From the NCBI GenBank assembly GCA_016868015.1, contig VGIF01000008.1, forward strand, positions 1 to 45,314: a DNA stretch of 45,314 nt, written 5' to 3'. The notes under the pieces are model-generated. The model did not search any database. It was not told the DNA's origin and saw only the letters and a list, made by a program, of their open reading frames with translations. The stretch's first letter is position 1, and each line of letters opens with the position of its first letter. Shown piece by piece: positions 1 through 9,585 of this stretch. The stretch is from Betaproteobacteria bacterium (GTDB lineage: Bacteria > Pseudomonadota > Gammaproteobacteria > Burkholderiales > SG8-41). The position numbers were made by a program, and so were the translations under genes.

Positions 1-47
1 ACGCTGTTCAAATCGAGACCAGAAAAAATCATCTGTTATTTATTTAC

Positions 48-60
48 AATCAACCAATTA
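48..60 (+). promoter_or_regulatory. IHF-consensus-like site (divergent member)
   Basis: AATCAACCAATTA fits WATCAANNNNTTR, preceded by ttatttattta. Confidence 0.45.
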
Positions 61-96
61 GCACGTTTCGGGCACTCAACGTCCGGACACTACTGA

Positions 97-109
97 AATC
101 AAATACTTA
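97..109 (+). repeat. Dispersed AATCAAATACTTA motif, copy 1
   Basis: AATCAAATACTTA; last A is the A of the cinA ATG. Confidence 0.8.
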
Positions 110-1377
110 TGAAAATAGAAGTCATTTGCACCGGCGACGAGGTGCTCACCGGCAAAATCGTCAACACCAATTTCAGTTACATCACGCAAAAGCTCGAGGA
201 CTTCGGCTTGTCGGTCTCGCAAGAGACCACGGTGGGGGACGACCGCGAGAGTCTGCTGCGCGCGTTTTTGTTAGCGGGCGAACGCGCCGACGCGGTGATC
301 GTCAACGGCGGCCTGGGGCCGACGGTGGACGATCTGTCGCAAGAAATCGCCGCCAAGGCCGCGGGCGTCGAACTGGTGTTAAGCCAAGAGTGGCTAAAAA
401 CCATGGAAGCGTTTTTCTTGCGCCGCTCGCGCGCGATGCCGCCCAATAACACCAAGCAAGCAATGCTGCCGCAAGGCTCTGAAATTCTCGACAACCCCAT
501 AGGCACAGCGTGCGGGTTTGCAGTCAACATCGGCAAGGCGCGTTTCTTTTTCACGCCTGGCGTGCCGCGCGAGCTGCGGCGCATGCTGGAAGAACAAATC
601 ATCCCGCGCTTGATGGCAAAAAGCGGCCAGCAAACGGCGGTGTTTTTAAAACGTTTTCATTCGTACGGCATCGGCGAGTCGCACGCCGATGCGTTGCTCA
701 ACGGCGTCGAGGCACTCGCGCCCGAGGGCAGCGTCAAGCTGGGCTTTCGCGCGCACTACCCGCAACTTGAAACCAAACTCACCGCGCGCGGCAAGGACAT
801 GAACGACATTCGCGCCAAACTCGCGCCGGTCGAGGCCGAAGTGCGCAAGCGCTACGGCAATTTTATTCTGGGCGAGGACGATCAAACGCTCGAAGGCGTG
901 GTGCTCGCCGAGCTGGAAAAAGTAAAAGGCACGCTCACCATCGTTGAATCCTTCACCGGCGGGCAAATCACCGGGCGCATCGCGCACCTGCCCGGCGCGC
1001 AGAACGTGATCCGCCGCGGCATCGTCGCGCGCGAGCTCACTGAAATTTGCAACGCGGTGCGTTTGTTAAACGTGCCCGAAGGCATCACCAAAGAAGCCGC
1101 CGCGGCGGTGGCGCGCGCGGCGTTACAGGAAACCGGTGCAACCCATGCGCTGGCGGTGCTGATCGATCTCGATACCGGCTCGGACCGCATCGAATTCGCC
1201 GGCACCGTGTGCCTTGCGATCGCCACCGCCGATCACACGGCGGTGCGCCGAAGCCGCGTGGTTGGTGGGCGCGACTGGGTGCGCCTGGGCGCCATCGAAA
1301 TGGGGCTCGATTGCCTGCGCCGCGCGCTGCAGGGCCTGCCCGTGGACGAACGCATTGACTTCGAGAAGGTGGAGTAA
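109..1377 (+). CDS. CinA-family protein, YfaY-like (nicotinamide-nucleotide amidohydrolase-related)
   Basis: MKIEVICTGDEVLTGKIVNTNF, NGGLGPTVDD, FFTPGVPRE motifs plus C-terminal ES-TGG module; resembles E. coli YfaY-type CinA. Confidence 0.88.
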   Translation: MKIEVICTGDEVLTGKIVNTNFSYITQKLEDFGLSVSQETTVGDDRESLLRAFLLAGERADAVIVNGGLGPTVDDLSQEIAAKAAGVELVLSQEWLKTMEAFFLRRSRAMPPNNTKQAMLPQGSEILDNPIGTACGFAVNIGKARFFFTPGVPRELRRMLEEQIIPRLMAKSGQQTAVFLKRFHSYGIGESHADALLNGVEALAPEGSVKLGFRAHYPQLETKLTARGKDMNDIRAKLAPVEAEVRKRYGNFILGEDDQTLEGVVLAELEKVKGTLTIVESFTGGQITGRIAHLPGAQNVIRRGIVARELTEICNAVRLLNVPEGITKEAAAAVARAALQETGATHALAVLIDLDTGSDRIEFAGTVCLAIATADHTAVRRSRVVGGRDWVRLGAIEMGLDCLRRALQGLPVDERIDFEKVE

Positions 1378-1390
1378 CGCCCGGGCGCGC

Positions 1391-2374
1391 TTACTGCGGC
1401 CTGATGCCCGCGTTGCGCAACAGCTTGCCCATGCGCGGGCCTGCTTCTTTCACGATTTCGAGCATGCGCTCGGGCGTGGTGTGTTCGGCGAACACGCCCA
1501 GGCTGTTAAAACGCTCGAGCACATCGGGCGCCTTGACCACCTTGGCAAGCTCCGCGTTCAGGCGATCCACAATCGCGCGCGGCGTGCCCTTGGGCGCGGC
1601 CACGCCCCACCACTGGCGGGGAAACTGCACATCGACACCCGCCTGCGCCATGGTGGGCGTATCCGGCAGCGCCGCCGAACGCTGCTGCGTAGTCACTGCC
1701 AGCGCGCGCATTTTACCGGTGCGGATTTGCGGCACCGAAGGCACCATGTCGCCGAACTGCAAATCGGTCTGGCCCGCGACGAGATCGATCAGCGCCACCG
1801 CGCCGCCCTTGTACGGAATGTGCGTCAACTTGATGTTCGCCGCGACTTGCAAGAACTCCGCGGCAATATGCGCCGTGGTGCCGATGCCGCCAGAGCCGTA
1901 ATTAAGCTGGCCGGGGCGAGCGCGCGCCAGCGCGATCAGCGCTTTCACGTCCTTGGCCGGCACGCTCGGATGCACCACCAGCACCGGCCCGGCGGAAATC
2001 ACCTGACTGATCATCTCGAAATCGGTGAGCGGATCAAACGGCAGCTTGGTATACAGATGCGGATTGATCACCAACCCGGCCTTGGCGGTGAGCAGCAGCG
2101 TGTAACCGTCGGCCGGCGAACGCGCGGCCACCGCGTGCCCGATGCTGCCCCCGGCGCCGGGCCGATTGTCCACCACCACCTGCTGGCCAAAAGACGCGCT
2201 TAGCTTCTGCGCAATAATGCGGCACAACACATCGGTCGACCCGCCGGGCGGAAACGGCGCAATCAGCCGCACCGGCTTGCTGGGGTAAATCTCCTGCGCG
2301 CCGGCCGCTGCCGCAAGCGTCAGCGTGAGGGCGAAAGCGGCGCCTTGCCGCGCGTAGCAACTGCGTTTTTGCAT
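1391..2374 (-). CDS. Bug/TctC-family tripartite tricarboxylate transporter substrate-binding protein
   Basis: Signal peptide then YPSKPVRLIAPFPPGGSTDVLCRIIAQKL and VVDNRPGAGGSIG motifs. Confidence 0.93.
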   Translation of the reverse strand: MQKRSCYARQGAAFALTLTLAAAAGAQEIYPSKPVRLIAPFPPGGSTDVLCRIIAQKLSASFGQQVVVDNRPGAGGSIGHAVAARSPADGYTLLLTAKAGLVINPHLYTKLPFDPLTDFEMISQVISAGPVLVVHPSVPAKDVKALIALARARPGQLNYGSGGIGTTAHIAAEFLQVAANIKLTHIPYKGGAVALIDLVAGQTDLQFGDMVPSVPQIRTGKMRALAVTTQQRSAALPDTPTMAQAGVDVQFPRQWWGVAAPKGTPRAIVDRLNAELAKVVKAPDVLERFNSLGVFAEHTTPERMLEIVKEAGPRMGKLLRNAGIRPQ

Positions 2375-2700
2375 GATTCGGGTTCTCCCTGGTTCTGCCT
2401 TGAAATCGAAACGGCGCGGCGATTACTTGCAACAACCATACCACGCCACACCCACTGGGACCGAATTGTGCGGGATTTGCGGCAGCCGCGGCATCACACG
2501 CCGCCAAGTACGTAATAGACCGTAGCGCGCGAAAGGGCACGAGGCACCCAAAGGTTAGACGGTCGATAGCGTAACGTGGCACTACGCCCCCCTTCGAGGT
2601 CACGAACCGACATTGAAGTTCGAGCGGAAAATCCGCGACCGGACAGACCTCGAGCACAACACCGACATGGCAAAACGGGCAGGCGGTACCTTAATCCACC

Positions 2701-3747
2701 TTAAGCCGCCTTAAACACCGCCAGGCACTTGGGCGCGTTAAACATCCAGGTTTCCACCCAGTCGAGCACGTCGGCTTTGTAGTTCAACTCCGCCATCGCG
2801 CCGGCGAGGCACATCCAGTTGAGCACTTCCTGCTGGCCGGCTTGTTCCATTTGCGCGAGCGGCGTGTTGCGCCACGCGCTGTAGTTGCCGGCGCGTAAGC
2901 TTGCGAGCATCGCGCGGTCGCTTTCGAGGTCGGGGTAAATCCAGTGATTTTTCTCGGTGAGAAACGCATGCGACCAGCTCGATGACGCCATCAGCACCAC
3001 ACGCCACGGGCTTTCCTTCAAAATGCGCGCGGTGGCTTGGCCCACTTCAAAGCAGCGGCGCGGCGAGGGCGACGGCGGATCGGGCTCGTCCGAATATTGC
3101 GAGCCGCCGCCGCGATTGCGGATCACCGAACTGCCGTAGCAATTCACCGCGATCGGCAGCACCGGATAGTTAAAGCCCGTGCGATCAAGATCGAGATAGA
3201 GCAGCGTGTTGGCGAACGCGTGCCCCAGACCGTCTTCATGCAGCGGCTTGTAGGCGTACGACATGTCGATGCCTTCTTCGAGCAGGCGCCGCGCGAGAAA
3301 ACGCCCCGCCTTGTGGTGCCCCGGCTGCGTGAAGGTTTTGTCGGTGGGTTCGCCCCAGATGTTGGGTTTGCCGCGCAGGCGTTTATACGGTTGATACGCG
3401 AGCTGCTCGTACGCCAACACGCAAAACGGCGGGATGATGTCTTCGCGAAAATTTTCGTACTGATCGTCGCCCCACATTACAATCAAGTCGGGGTTAAAAG
3501 CATCGATCTCCTCGCGGATGGCACGAAACGAACGGAACACGCGTTCGCAGTGCGCTTTGTGTGAGCTGATGCCCTCATCCTCGCCCCACTCCGCTTGCAT
3601 CGGCTTGGGCCAGTTGCGCGGATCGCGCATGCGCTCGGGGATGCGTGGATCGCTGTGCAGCATGCGCGCCAGCGGCCACGGCTTGTGTTCGTCGGGCACC
3701 AGCCCCGGCGGGTAATGGGTTGCGCCTATGCCTAGTATCTCTGCCAT
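2701..3747 (-). CDS. Class III extradiol ring-cleavage dioxygenase, subunit B-like
   Basis: GIGATHYPPGL, DLIVMWGDDQYENF, HAFANTLLYLDLDRTG, VNCYG; LigB-type fold motifs. Confidence 0.8.
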   Translation of the reverse strand: MAEILGIGATHYPPGLVPDEHKPWPLARMLHSDPRIPERMRDPRNWPKPMQAEWGEDEGISSHKAHCERVFRSFRAIREEIDAFNPDLIVMWGDDQYENFREDIIPPFCVLAYEQLAYQPYKRLRGKPNIWGEPTDKTFTQPGHHKAGRFLARRLLEEGIDMSYAYKPLHEDGLGHAFANTLLYLDLDRTGFNYPVLPIAVNCYGSSVIRNRGGGSQYSDEPDPPSPSPRRCFEVGQATARILKESPWRVVLMASSSWSHAFLTEKNHWIYPDLESDRAMLASLRAGNYSAWRNTPLAQMEQAGQQEVLNWMCLAGAMAELNYKADVLDWVETWMFNAPKCLAVFKAA

Positions 3748-3853
3748 GATGTCGTCCTCCGCGAAGTGAGTTGACCGATAGGACCGCTAAAACATTGTGG
3801 CACAAATCGTTGCGCGGCACGCATTCGCACCAGCTTCCGGCAACGCCACAACA

Positions 3854-5062
3854 TTACTTTGCAGCCACCCCGAAATCGCGCCGGCACACCTCAGCCAGCG
3901 TCGCCACGCCTTGGCTGATTTCCTCATGGCTGGGGCTGGCGAAACAAAGGCGCAAGCGATTTTTGGCGCGCGTTTTATTGACCGACCACTCCGGGCCTGG
4001 GTTGATCGCCACGCCCGCGGCGAGCGCGGATTGGTAGAGCTTCATGGTGTCGACGTTCTCCGGCAGCGTTACCCACAAGAAAATGCCGCCCTGCGGATCG
4101 TCGAACTTCACCGCGCCGCCGAAATTTTGTTTGAGCGATTCGGTCAGCGTTTCGAGCTTGGCGCGCAGCGCACGGCGCAGCGTGGGCACGTGCTTGGCAA
4201 AATTGCCCGCGCAAAACTCGGCCAAAACCATTTGCTCCAGCGCGCCGGAACCGCCGTCGGTTTTTAACGCCAGCATGCGCGCCATCGCGTCCCACGGCGC
4301 GACGATAAAGCCCACGCGCAGCGCCGGCGCGATCGACTTGGAAAACGAGCCGATGTGGATCACATTCGCACGGTCGCTCAACGCATAAATCGCCGGTGGA
4401 CGCTCGCCCGACCAGGTGAGGTCGGCATAACAGTCGTCCTCGAATATCGCTACGCCATGCGCGCTGGCGAGCCGCAGCATTTCCTGGCGCCGCGCCACCG
4501 GCATCACGGTGGCGGTGGGGTTTTGCACCGTGGGGATGGTGTAAATGTATTTGGCGCGCTTGCCTTTTTGCTTCAGATCGTCGAGCACGTTGGCAAGGAT
4601 GTCCATGCGCATGCCATCGCCGTCGAGCGGCACGCCGATGGGTGTCACGCCCAGTTTGGTCAAACGGTTGATCGAGCCTTGGTAGCAATCTTCCTCGATG
4701 ATCACCGTGTCGCCGCTCTCGAGTAGTGTGCGGTTCACCAGATCGAGCCCTTGCAGCGAGCCGGAAGTAATCAAGATGTCGTCCGCCGCGCAATTCATGC
4801 CCGCCGCTGCCTTGAGCTTGCCCGCCAAAAACTCGCGCAGCCGTAGATAGCCCTGCGGCCCGCTATCGAGCCCGTAAGTCGACAACGTGCGCCCTTCGCG
4901 TTTAATCACCGCAGTGGCTGCGGCGATCAGCGCCTCGACGGGCACGCTATCGGCGTCGTTATTGCCGCCGGTGAAATCGAACTTAACACGCCCATTCCAG
5001 CGCGCAGCCGCCGGCGGCAGGCCCGAGGGAAACAGTGATGTGAAATCAAATGCGGTGCTCAT
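3854..5062 (-). CDS. PLP-dependent aminotransferase class I/II (MocR-like catalytic domain)
   Basis: YTIPTVQNPTATVM, ddcYADL, GSFSKSIAPALRVGF (PLP Lys). Confidence 0.9.
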   Translation of the reverse strand: MSTAFDFTSLFPSGLPPAAARWNGRVKFDFTGGNNDADSVPVEALIAAATAVIKREGRTLSTYGLDSGPQGYLRLREFLAGKLKAAAGMNCAADDILITSGSLQGLDLVNRTLLESGDTVIIEEDCYQGSINRLTKLGVTPIGVPLDGDGMRMDILANVLDDLKQKGKRAKYIYTIPTVQNPTATVMPVARRQEMLRLASAHGVAIFEDDCYADLTWSGERPPAIYALSDRANVIHIGSFSKSIAPALRVGFIVAPWDAMARMLALKTDGGSGALEQMVLAEFCAGNFAKHVPTLRRALRAKLETLTESLKQNFGGAVKFDDPQGGIFLWVTLPENVDTMKLYQSALAAGVAINPGPEWSVNKTRAKNRLRLCFASPSHEEISQGVATLAEVCRRDFGVAAK

Positions 5063-5297
5063 CGCGGGAACCCCCCTTAATTGTCGGTAATCCGAAAGTC
5101 CTGCTGATCAAGGGCCACTGTATCGCCCGCCTTGGGCAGCGTCAACGGCACATCGGCGACTCGCAGCGGCTATTGTCGACGTGTACCAATTGGAATGATG
5201 CGCGCAAGCATTTTCATGTGTGATAGGCTGTTGCGCGCAACGACTTGCAGCCCATAGTTACAACGTTACACCGGTAACTCAACCCAGGAGAAGCCAC

Positions 5298-7016
5298 ATG
5301 TATGATCTCGTGATCCGCAACGGCACCATCGTCGATGGCACCGGCATGCCCAAGTATCGCGGCGATGTCGCCATCCAAGGCAACCGCATCGCCGCCATCG
5401 GCCGCATCCCCGAAAAAGGCAAGGAAGAAATCGACGCCACCGGCCACGTGGTGACACCGGGCTTTATCGACGGTCACACCCACATGGACGCGCAAGTGTT
5501 TTGGGATCCAATCGGTAGCTGCTCGTGCTGGCATGGCGTGACCACGGTAGTGATGGGTAACTGCGGCTTCACACTCGCGCCAGGCAAACCCACGCAGCGC
5601 GACATGGTGCTCTCCAACCTGATTCGCGCGGAAGATATTTCGCCCGATGCCATCGGCGCCGCCGTCGATTGGAAGTGGACCACTTTCCGCGAATACATGA
5701 ACGAAGTCGACAAGCAGCCCAAGTCGATCAACTACGCCGCCAACATCGGCCACTCGGCGCTGCGCACATATGTGATGGGCGAGCGCGCGTTCGAGGCCAA
5801 TGCAAAAGCCACGCACGACGATCTTGCCGCGATGCAAAACGAATTGCTCGACGCGGTTAACGCCGGCGCGATCGGCTTTACCACCTCGCGCTCCACCGCG
5901 CACAAGCTGCCGGAGCCGGATAACCGCCCGGTGGCCTCGTACAACGCGGTGTGGGACGAAGTCGAGCAACTGGTGTGCAGCATGGGCAAAACCGGCCGCG
6001 GCGTGTTCGAAATCGCGCGCGAGCGTGATTCGCGCTCGTCCGACCCGGCGGTGCGCAAGGCGGTGAACGACAAGCTGTCCGACCTCGCGGTAAAAAGCGG
6101 GGTGCCGATCACCTTTGGCTTGCCCGCGGGTACCGTGGGCGCGGCCGACATGCTCAAAATGCTCGATACAACCGCCGAGCGCGGCGGACGCATGTTCGGC
6201 CAAACGCACACCCGCGGCGTGTCGCACGTGCTGTCGTTCAAGGGCCGCTTGCAGTTCGATGATTTCCCCGAGTGGCAACAAGTGCGCTCGTTGCCGTACG
6301 ACCAGCAACGCAAGGCCTTCACCGACCCCGCCACGCGCAAGCGCCTGGTTGAAGCCACGCAGCACGGCGGCTACCGCACCGGCGGCGGCGAGCCGCGCCG
6401 GCCGCAATACGACAACATGCACGTGGTGCAAAGCGCGGTGTCCAAGAACCCGACCGTGGCGCAACTCGCCGCGCAGCGCGGTGTCGAGCCGGTGGAACTG
6501 ATGATGGACCTCGCGGTTAAAAGCGACTTCAATCAACTGTTCCAACAGTTCGATGTCGCCACCGTCCCCAAGACGGAAGAAGAAGCGCTCGCCACGTTAA
6601 AGCATCCACGCACGGTGATGACCTTCTCCGACTCCGGCGCGCACGTGAGCCTGATCATGGATTCGTCGATCCACACGCATCTGCTCGCCTACTGGATGCG
6701 CGAGCGCGGCAAGTTCACGTTGGAAGAAGCGGTGAAGATGATAACCTTCACCCCGGCGATGTTCTGGGGCTTCACTGACCGCGGCATCATCCGCCAAGGC
6801 GCGATCGCCGACATCAACGTGTTCAACCCCGACACCATCGCCCCGCAAATTCCCACCATCGAAAACGACCTGCCCACCGGCGCACGCCGCCTGAAGCAAA
6901 AATCGGCGGGGATTTTGGCGACGATCCTGGGCGGCAAGGTGTCGTTCAGAAACGGCGAGCACACCGGCTCGCTGACCGGCAAGTTGCTGCGGTCTACGGC
7001 GGCGGGGGTGGTGTAA
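5298..7016 (+). CDS. Amidohydrolase, N-acyl-D-amino-acid deacylase family
   Basis: MYDLVIRNGTIVDGTGMPKYRGDVAIQGNRIAAIG, GFIDGHTHMDAQ, SDSGAHV; start chosen at ATG 5298 after AGGAG. Confidence 0.9.
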   Translation: MYDLVIRNGTIVDGTGMPKYRGDVAIQGNRIAAIGRIPEKGKEEIDATGHVVTPGFIDGHTHMDAQVFWDPIGSCSCWHGVTTVVMGNCGFTLAPGKPTQRDMVLSNLIRAEDISPDAIGAAVDWKWTTFREYMNEVDKQPKSINYAANIGHSALRTYVMGERAFEANAKATHDDLAAMQNELLDAVNAGAIGFTTSRSTAHKLPEPDNRPVASYNAVWDEVEQLVCSMGKTGRGVFEIARERDSRSSDPAVRKAVNDKLSDLAVKSGVPITFGLPAGTVGAADMLKMLDTTAERGGRMFGQTHTRGVSHVLSFKGRLQFDDFPEWQQVRSLPYDQQRKAFTDPATRKRLVEATQHGGYRTGGGEPRRPQYDNMHVVQSAVSKNPTVAQLAAQRGVEPVELMMDLAVKSDFNQLFQQFDVATVPKTEEEALATLKHPRTVMTFSDSGAHVSLIMDSSIHTHLLAYWMRERGKFTLEEAVKMITFTPAMFWGFTDRGIIRQGAIADINVFNPDTIAPQIPTIENDLPTGARRLKQKSAGILATILGGKVSFRNGEHTGSLTGKLLRSTAAGVV

Positions 7017-7041
7017 CCGCTCTGGACTGATTAAGCTCGCT

Positions 7042-7070
7042 AAAAACCGGGGCACTGCCCCGGTTTTTTT
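7042..7070 (+). terminator. Rho-independent terminator
   Basis: aaaaccggggcactgccccggttttttt: GC stem followed by T-run, directly after the amidohydrolase. Confidence 0.85.
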
Positions 7071-7142
7071 GCGCATGCTCGACGCGAACGAATAAACTAT
7101 GATCCACCACATCGAAGCTTGCCTGGCCGCTGACTTGAAGTG

Positions 7143-8393
7143 ATGAACTTAAATTGTGATGTGCTGGTGCTGGGCGCCGGCATGGTCGGTGTTTCTGCCG
7201 CGCTCGCCTTGCAGGCGCGCGGACGAGACGTGGTCCTGGTGGATCGGCGGGGCGTGGCGGAGGAAACCAGTCACGGTAATGCCGGCATCATTCAGCGCGA
7301 GGCGGTGGTACCGTACAGTTTCCCGCGCGACTGGAAGGTAGTGATCGACTACGCGCTTAACCGGCGAACCGAAGCGCACTTGCATCATTGGGATTTGATG
7401 GGCTTGGCGCCGTGGTTGTGGGAACATTTCCAAAACTCGGCACCCGACCGCGTCGAGGCCGCTGCGCGCGCGGCGCGGCCCCTGGTCGAGCGTTGTATCG
7501 ACGAACACGAAGCGTTGATGCGCCCCGCCGGCATTGCAGACGTGATACGCCATACCGGCTATCTGCGCGTCTACCGCAGTGCCGAACGGCTGGCGGCCGA
7601 CAGCGCGGCCTCCGCTAGCGCGGCGGCGCGTTGGGGCGTTGTGACCGAGTCCATCGACCTGGCTCGCTTGCGCGAGATCGAGCCGCACTTGCATGGCCCC
7701 CTGGTGGGCGGGTTACTCAAACCGCAAGCGGTTAGCGTGTCCGACCCGGGCGCGGTCGGCAAAGCCTATGCGGCGTTGTTTCAGCAGCGCGGCGGGCGTT
7801 TTGTAACCGCCGATGCGCGCGCGATCGAGCCCGCGGGTGGCTGTTGGCGGCTTTCCGGCGCACGGCCCGCGATCGAAGCGCGCGACGTTGTGGTGGCGCT
7901 GGGACCCTGGTCCAACGAGGTGCTGCGACCGCTTGGCATCGAGTTGCCCCTCATCGGCAAACGCGGCTACCACAAACATTACGCCGCGCAGCATGGCGCC
8001 GCGTTGTCCAGGCCGGTGTTTGACGTCGAAGTCGGATACGTGCTGGCGCCGATGGCGCGTGGCATACGGCTGACCACCGGCGCTGAATTTGCGCGCCTCG
8101 ACGCGGCGCCCACGCCGGTGCAGGTGGAGAAATCCGAGCCGCGCGCGCGAGAGATTTTTCCGTTGGGCGATGCCTTGGATCAAGAGGCATGGCTCGGCCG
8201 GCGCCCCTGTTTGCCCGATATGTTGCCCGCGATCGGGCCGGTACCCGGCAAGCCGGGCCTATGGCTCGACTTCGGCCATCACCACCTGGGTTTTACGCTA
8301 GGGCCGGTGAGCGCACGCTTGCTCGCGCAACTGATGAGCGGTGAAGCGCCATTCACCGACCCAGCGCCGTATCGGCCAGAGCGATTTGCGTGA
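7143..8393 (+). CDS. FAD-dependent oxidoreductase, DadA-like (D-amino-acid dehydrogenase family)
   Basis: DVLVLGAGMVGVSAALALQARGRDVVLVDRRG, TSHGNAGII, GHHHLGFTLGP. Confidence 0.88.
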   Translation: MNLNCDVLVLGAGMVGVSAALALQARGRDVVLVDRRGVAEETSHGNAGIIQREAVVPYSFPRDWKVVIDYALNRRTEAHLHHWDLMGLAPWLWEHFQNSAPDRVEAAARAARPLVERCIDEHEALMRPAGIADVIRHTGYLRVYRSAERLAADSAASASAAARWGVVTESIDLARLREIEPHLHGPLVGGLLKPQAVSVSDPGAVGKAYAALFQQRGGRFVTADARAIEPAGGCWRLSGARPAIEARDVVVALGPWSNEVLRPLGIELPLIGKRGYHKHYAAQHGAALSRPVFDVEVGYVLAPMARGIRLTTGAEFARLDAAPTPVQVEKSEPRAREIFPLGDALDQEAWLGRRPCLPDMLPAIGPVPGKPGLWLDFGHHHLGFTLGPVSARLLAQLMSGEAPFTDPAPYRPERFA

Positions 8394-8428
8394 GCGCGAT
8401 CGCGTATACCTTGCGCCACGCGCTTAGA

Positions 8429-8554
8429 GCGCCTAAAAATGAACCTTCGCCCTTCGACAGGCTCAGGGCGAACGATAGTTCTGCTAGCTATTCGTGGTGA
8501 GCCTGTCGAACCGTGAACGACACTAACGCTAACGTTCATTTTGTTAGTCGCTTA
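8429..8554. repeat. Nested intergenic inverted repeat (TTCGACAGGCTCA family)
   Basis: Inner perfect arms ttcgacaggctca (8453-8465) and tgagcctgtcgaa (8498-8510); outer imperfect arms cctaaaaatgaac / gttcattttgttag. Confidence 0.85.
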
Positions 8555-9481
8555 GTGCTGACGCACATGCTTAACAATCCGCCGCCGCCGTCCCCACGGC
8601 CCCGCGCGCACGACGTAAATGTCACCCTTGGAATCGCCCCAAATGCCGTGGCACGAGCGAAAACTCGGGTCGCCCCACTTTGCAAGCCGTTCGCCTTCGA
8701 TCGTCAGCACGCTGATTAAGCCCGCGTTGTGTTCGGGGATGTAGACGATATCGTTGGCATCGACATACATCACCGCCGGGCCGATCATTTTGGTGGGCCA
8801 AATTTTGAGCAGCTTGCCGTTCTGATCGAACACCTGCACGCGGTCGTTTTCGCGGTCGCAAATCAAGAGGCGCCCGTCGCGGGTGATCCACACCGCGTGC
8901 GGCAGGTTGAATTGCCCCGGCCCCGTGCCCGGCTCGCCCCAAGAGAACAGGTATTTGCCCTCGGCTGAAAATTTGTGCACGCGCGCGTTGCCGTAGCCAT
9001 CGGTCACGAACATTTCGCCCGCGGGCGCGACATCGATGTCGGTGGGCAGGTTGAACGGGCCGCCGCCGTGGGTGACATCTTTATACGCGTCGCTTCTGAA
9101 ATCGTCGGCCTTCACCCCGGTGTCGGAGCGCGCGCCGCGTTCACCGATGGTGCGCAAGAGTTTCCCTTCGGGCGTGTAGAGATACATCTGCCCGTAATCG
9201 CGATCGACAATCCACAGGTTGTCGTTTTTGTCGGCGCGGATGGTGTGCGGGAACGCGAATTGATTCGCGCCCCAGCTCGACAGAAAACTCCCCTCGCGGT
9301 CGAACACCACGATCGGGTAGGCCTTGTTGCGGCAAAAGCAATACACGTGATCCTTGGAATCCACCGTAACCGAAGCGGCGAGCACTTCCATCTCGTCTTG
9401 CCTGGGCGCCCATTCCTCGTGCACTTCGAAGCGGTGTTTGCCGGCGCCGACCACATAAGGTTTGCTGGCGGCATGTGCCAT
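8552..9481 (-). CDS. NHL-repeat / six-bladed beta-propeller protein
   Basis: Repeated G..F..P..v.vd..g.iyV.D..N.RVqvF motifs; start chosen at MAHAASKPYVVG. Confidence 0.82.
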   Translation of the reverse strand: MAHAASKPYVVGAGKHRFEVHEEWAPRQDEMEVLAASVTVDSKDHVYCFCRNKAYPIVVFDREGSFLSSWGANQFAFPHTIRADKNDNLWIVDRDYGQMYLYTPEGKLLRTIGERGARSDTGVKADDFRSDAYKDVTHGGGPFNLPTDIDVAPAGEMFVTDGYGNARVHKFSAEGKYLFSWGEPGTGPGQFNLPHAVWITRDGRLLICDRENDRVQVFDQNGKLLKIWPTKMIGPAVMYVDANDIVYIPEHNAGLISVLTIEGERLAKWGDPSFRSCHGIWGDSKGDIYVVRAGPWGRRRRIVKHVRQH

Positions 9482-9512
9482 GGTGTTCTCCGATTGAGTT
9501 CGTCCGAGATAT

Positions 9513-9575
9513 TGCGTAGGGTGCGCATCGCACACGCGTTACATGTATCCGCGTGCGCAGTGCGCACCCTACCGC
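9513..9575. repeat. Intergenic inverted repeat (GTAGGGTGCGCA family)
   Basis: gtagggtgcgcatcgcacacgcg / cgcgtgcgcagtgcgcaccctac, near-perfect arms. Confidence 0.85.
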
Positions 9576-9585
9576 AGCGCTGAAA

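Noticed and set aside
1214-2203. 329-aa plus ORF
   Set aside because: Overlaps cinA and is antisense to the Bug receptor; His/Arg-rich composition.
2375-2700. Intergenic stretch and ORF 2034-2657 (-)
   Set aside because: No coherent homology, RBS or repeat; likely non-coding.
2690-2716. Triple CCTTAA at the end of the extradiol dioxygenase gene
   Set aside because: Short and low-information; no pairing or conservation evidence.
5214-6545. 443-aa minus-strand ORF
   Set aside because: Antisense shadow of the D-aminoacylase-family gene.
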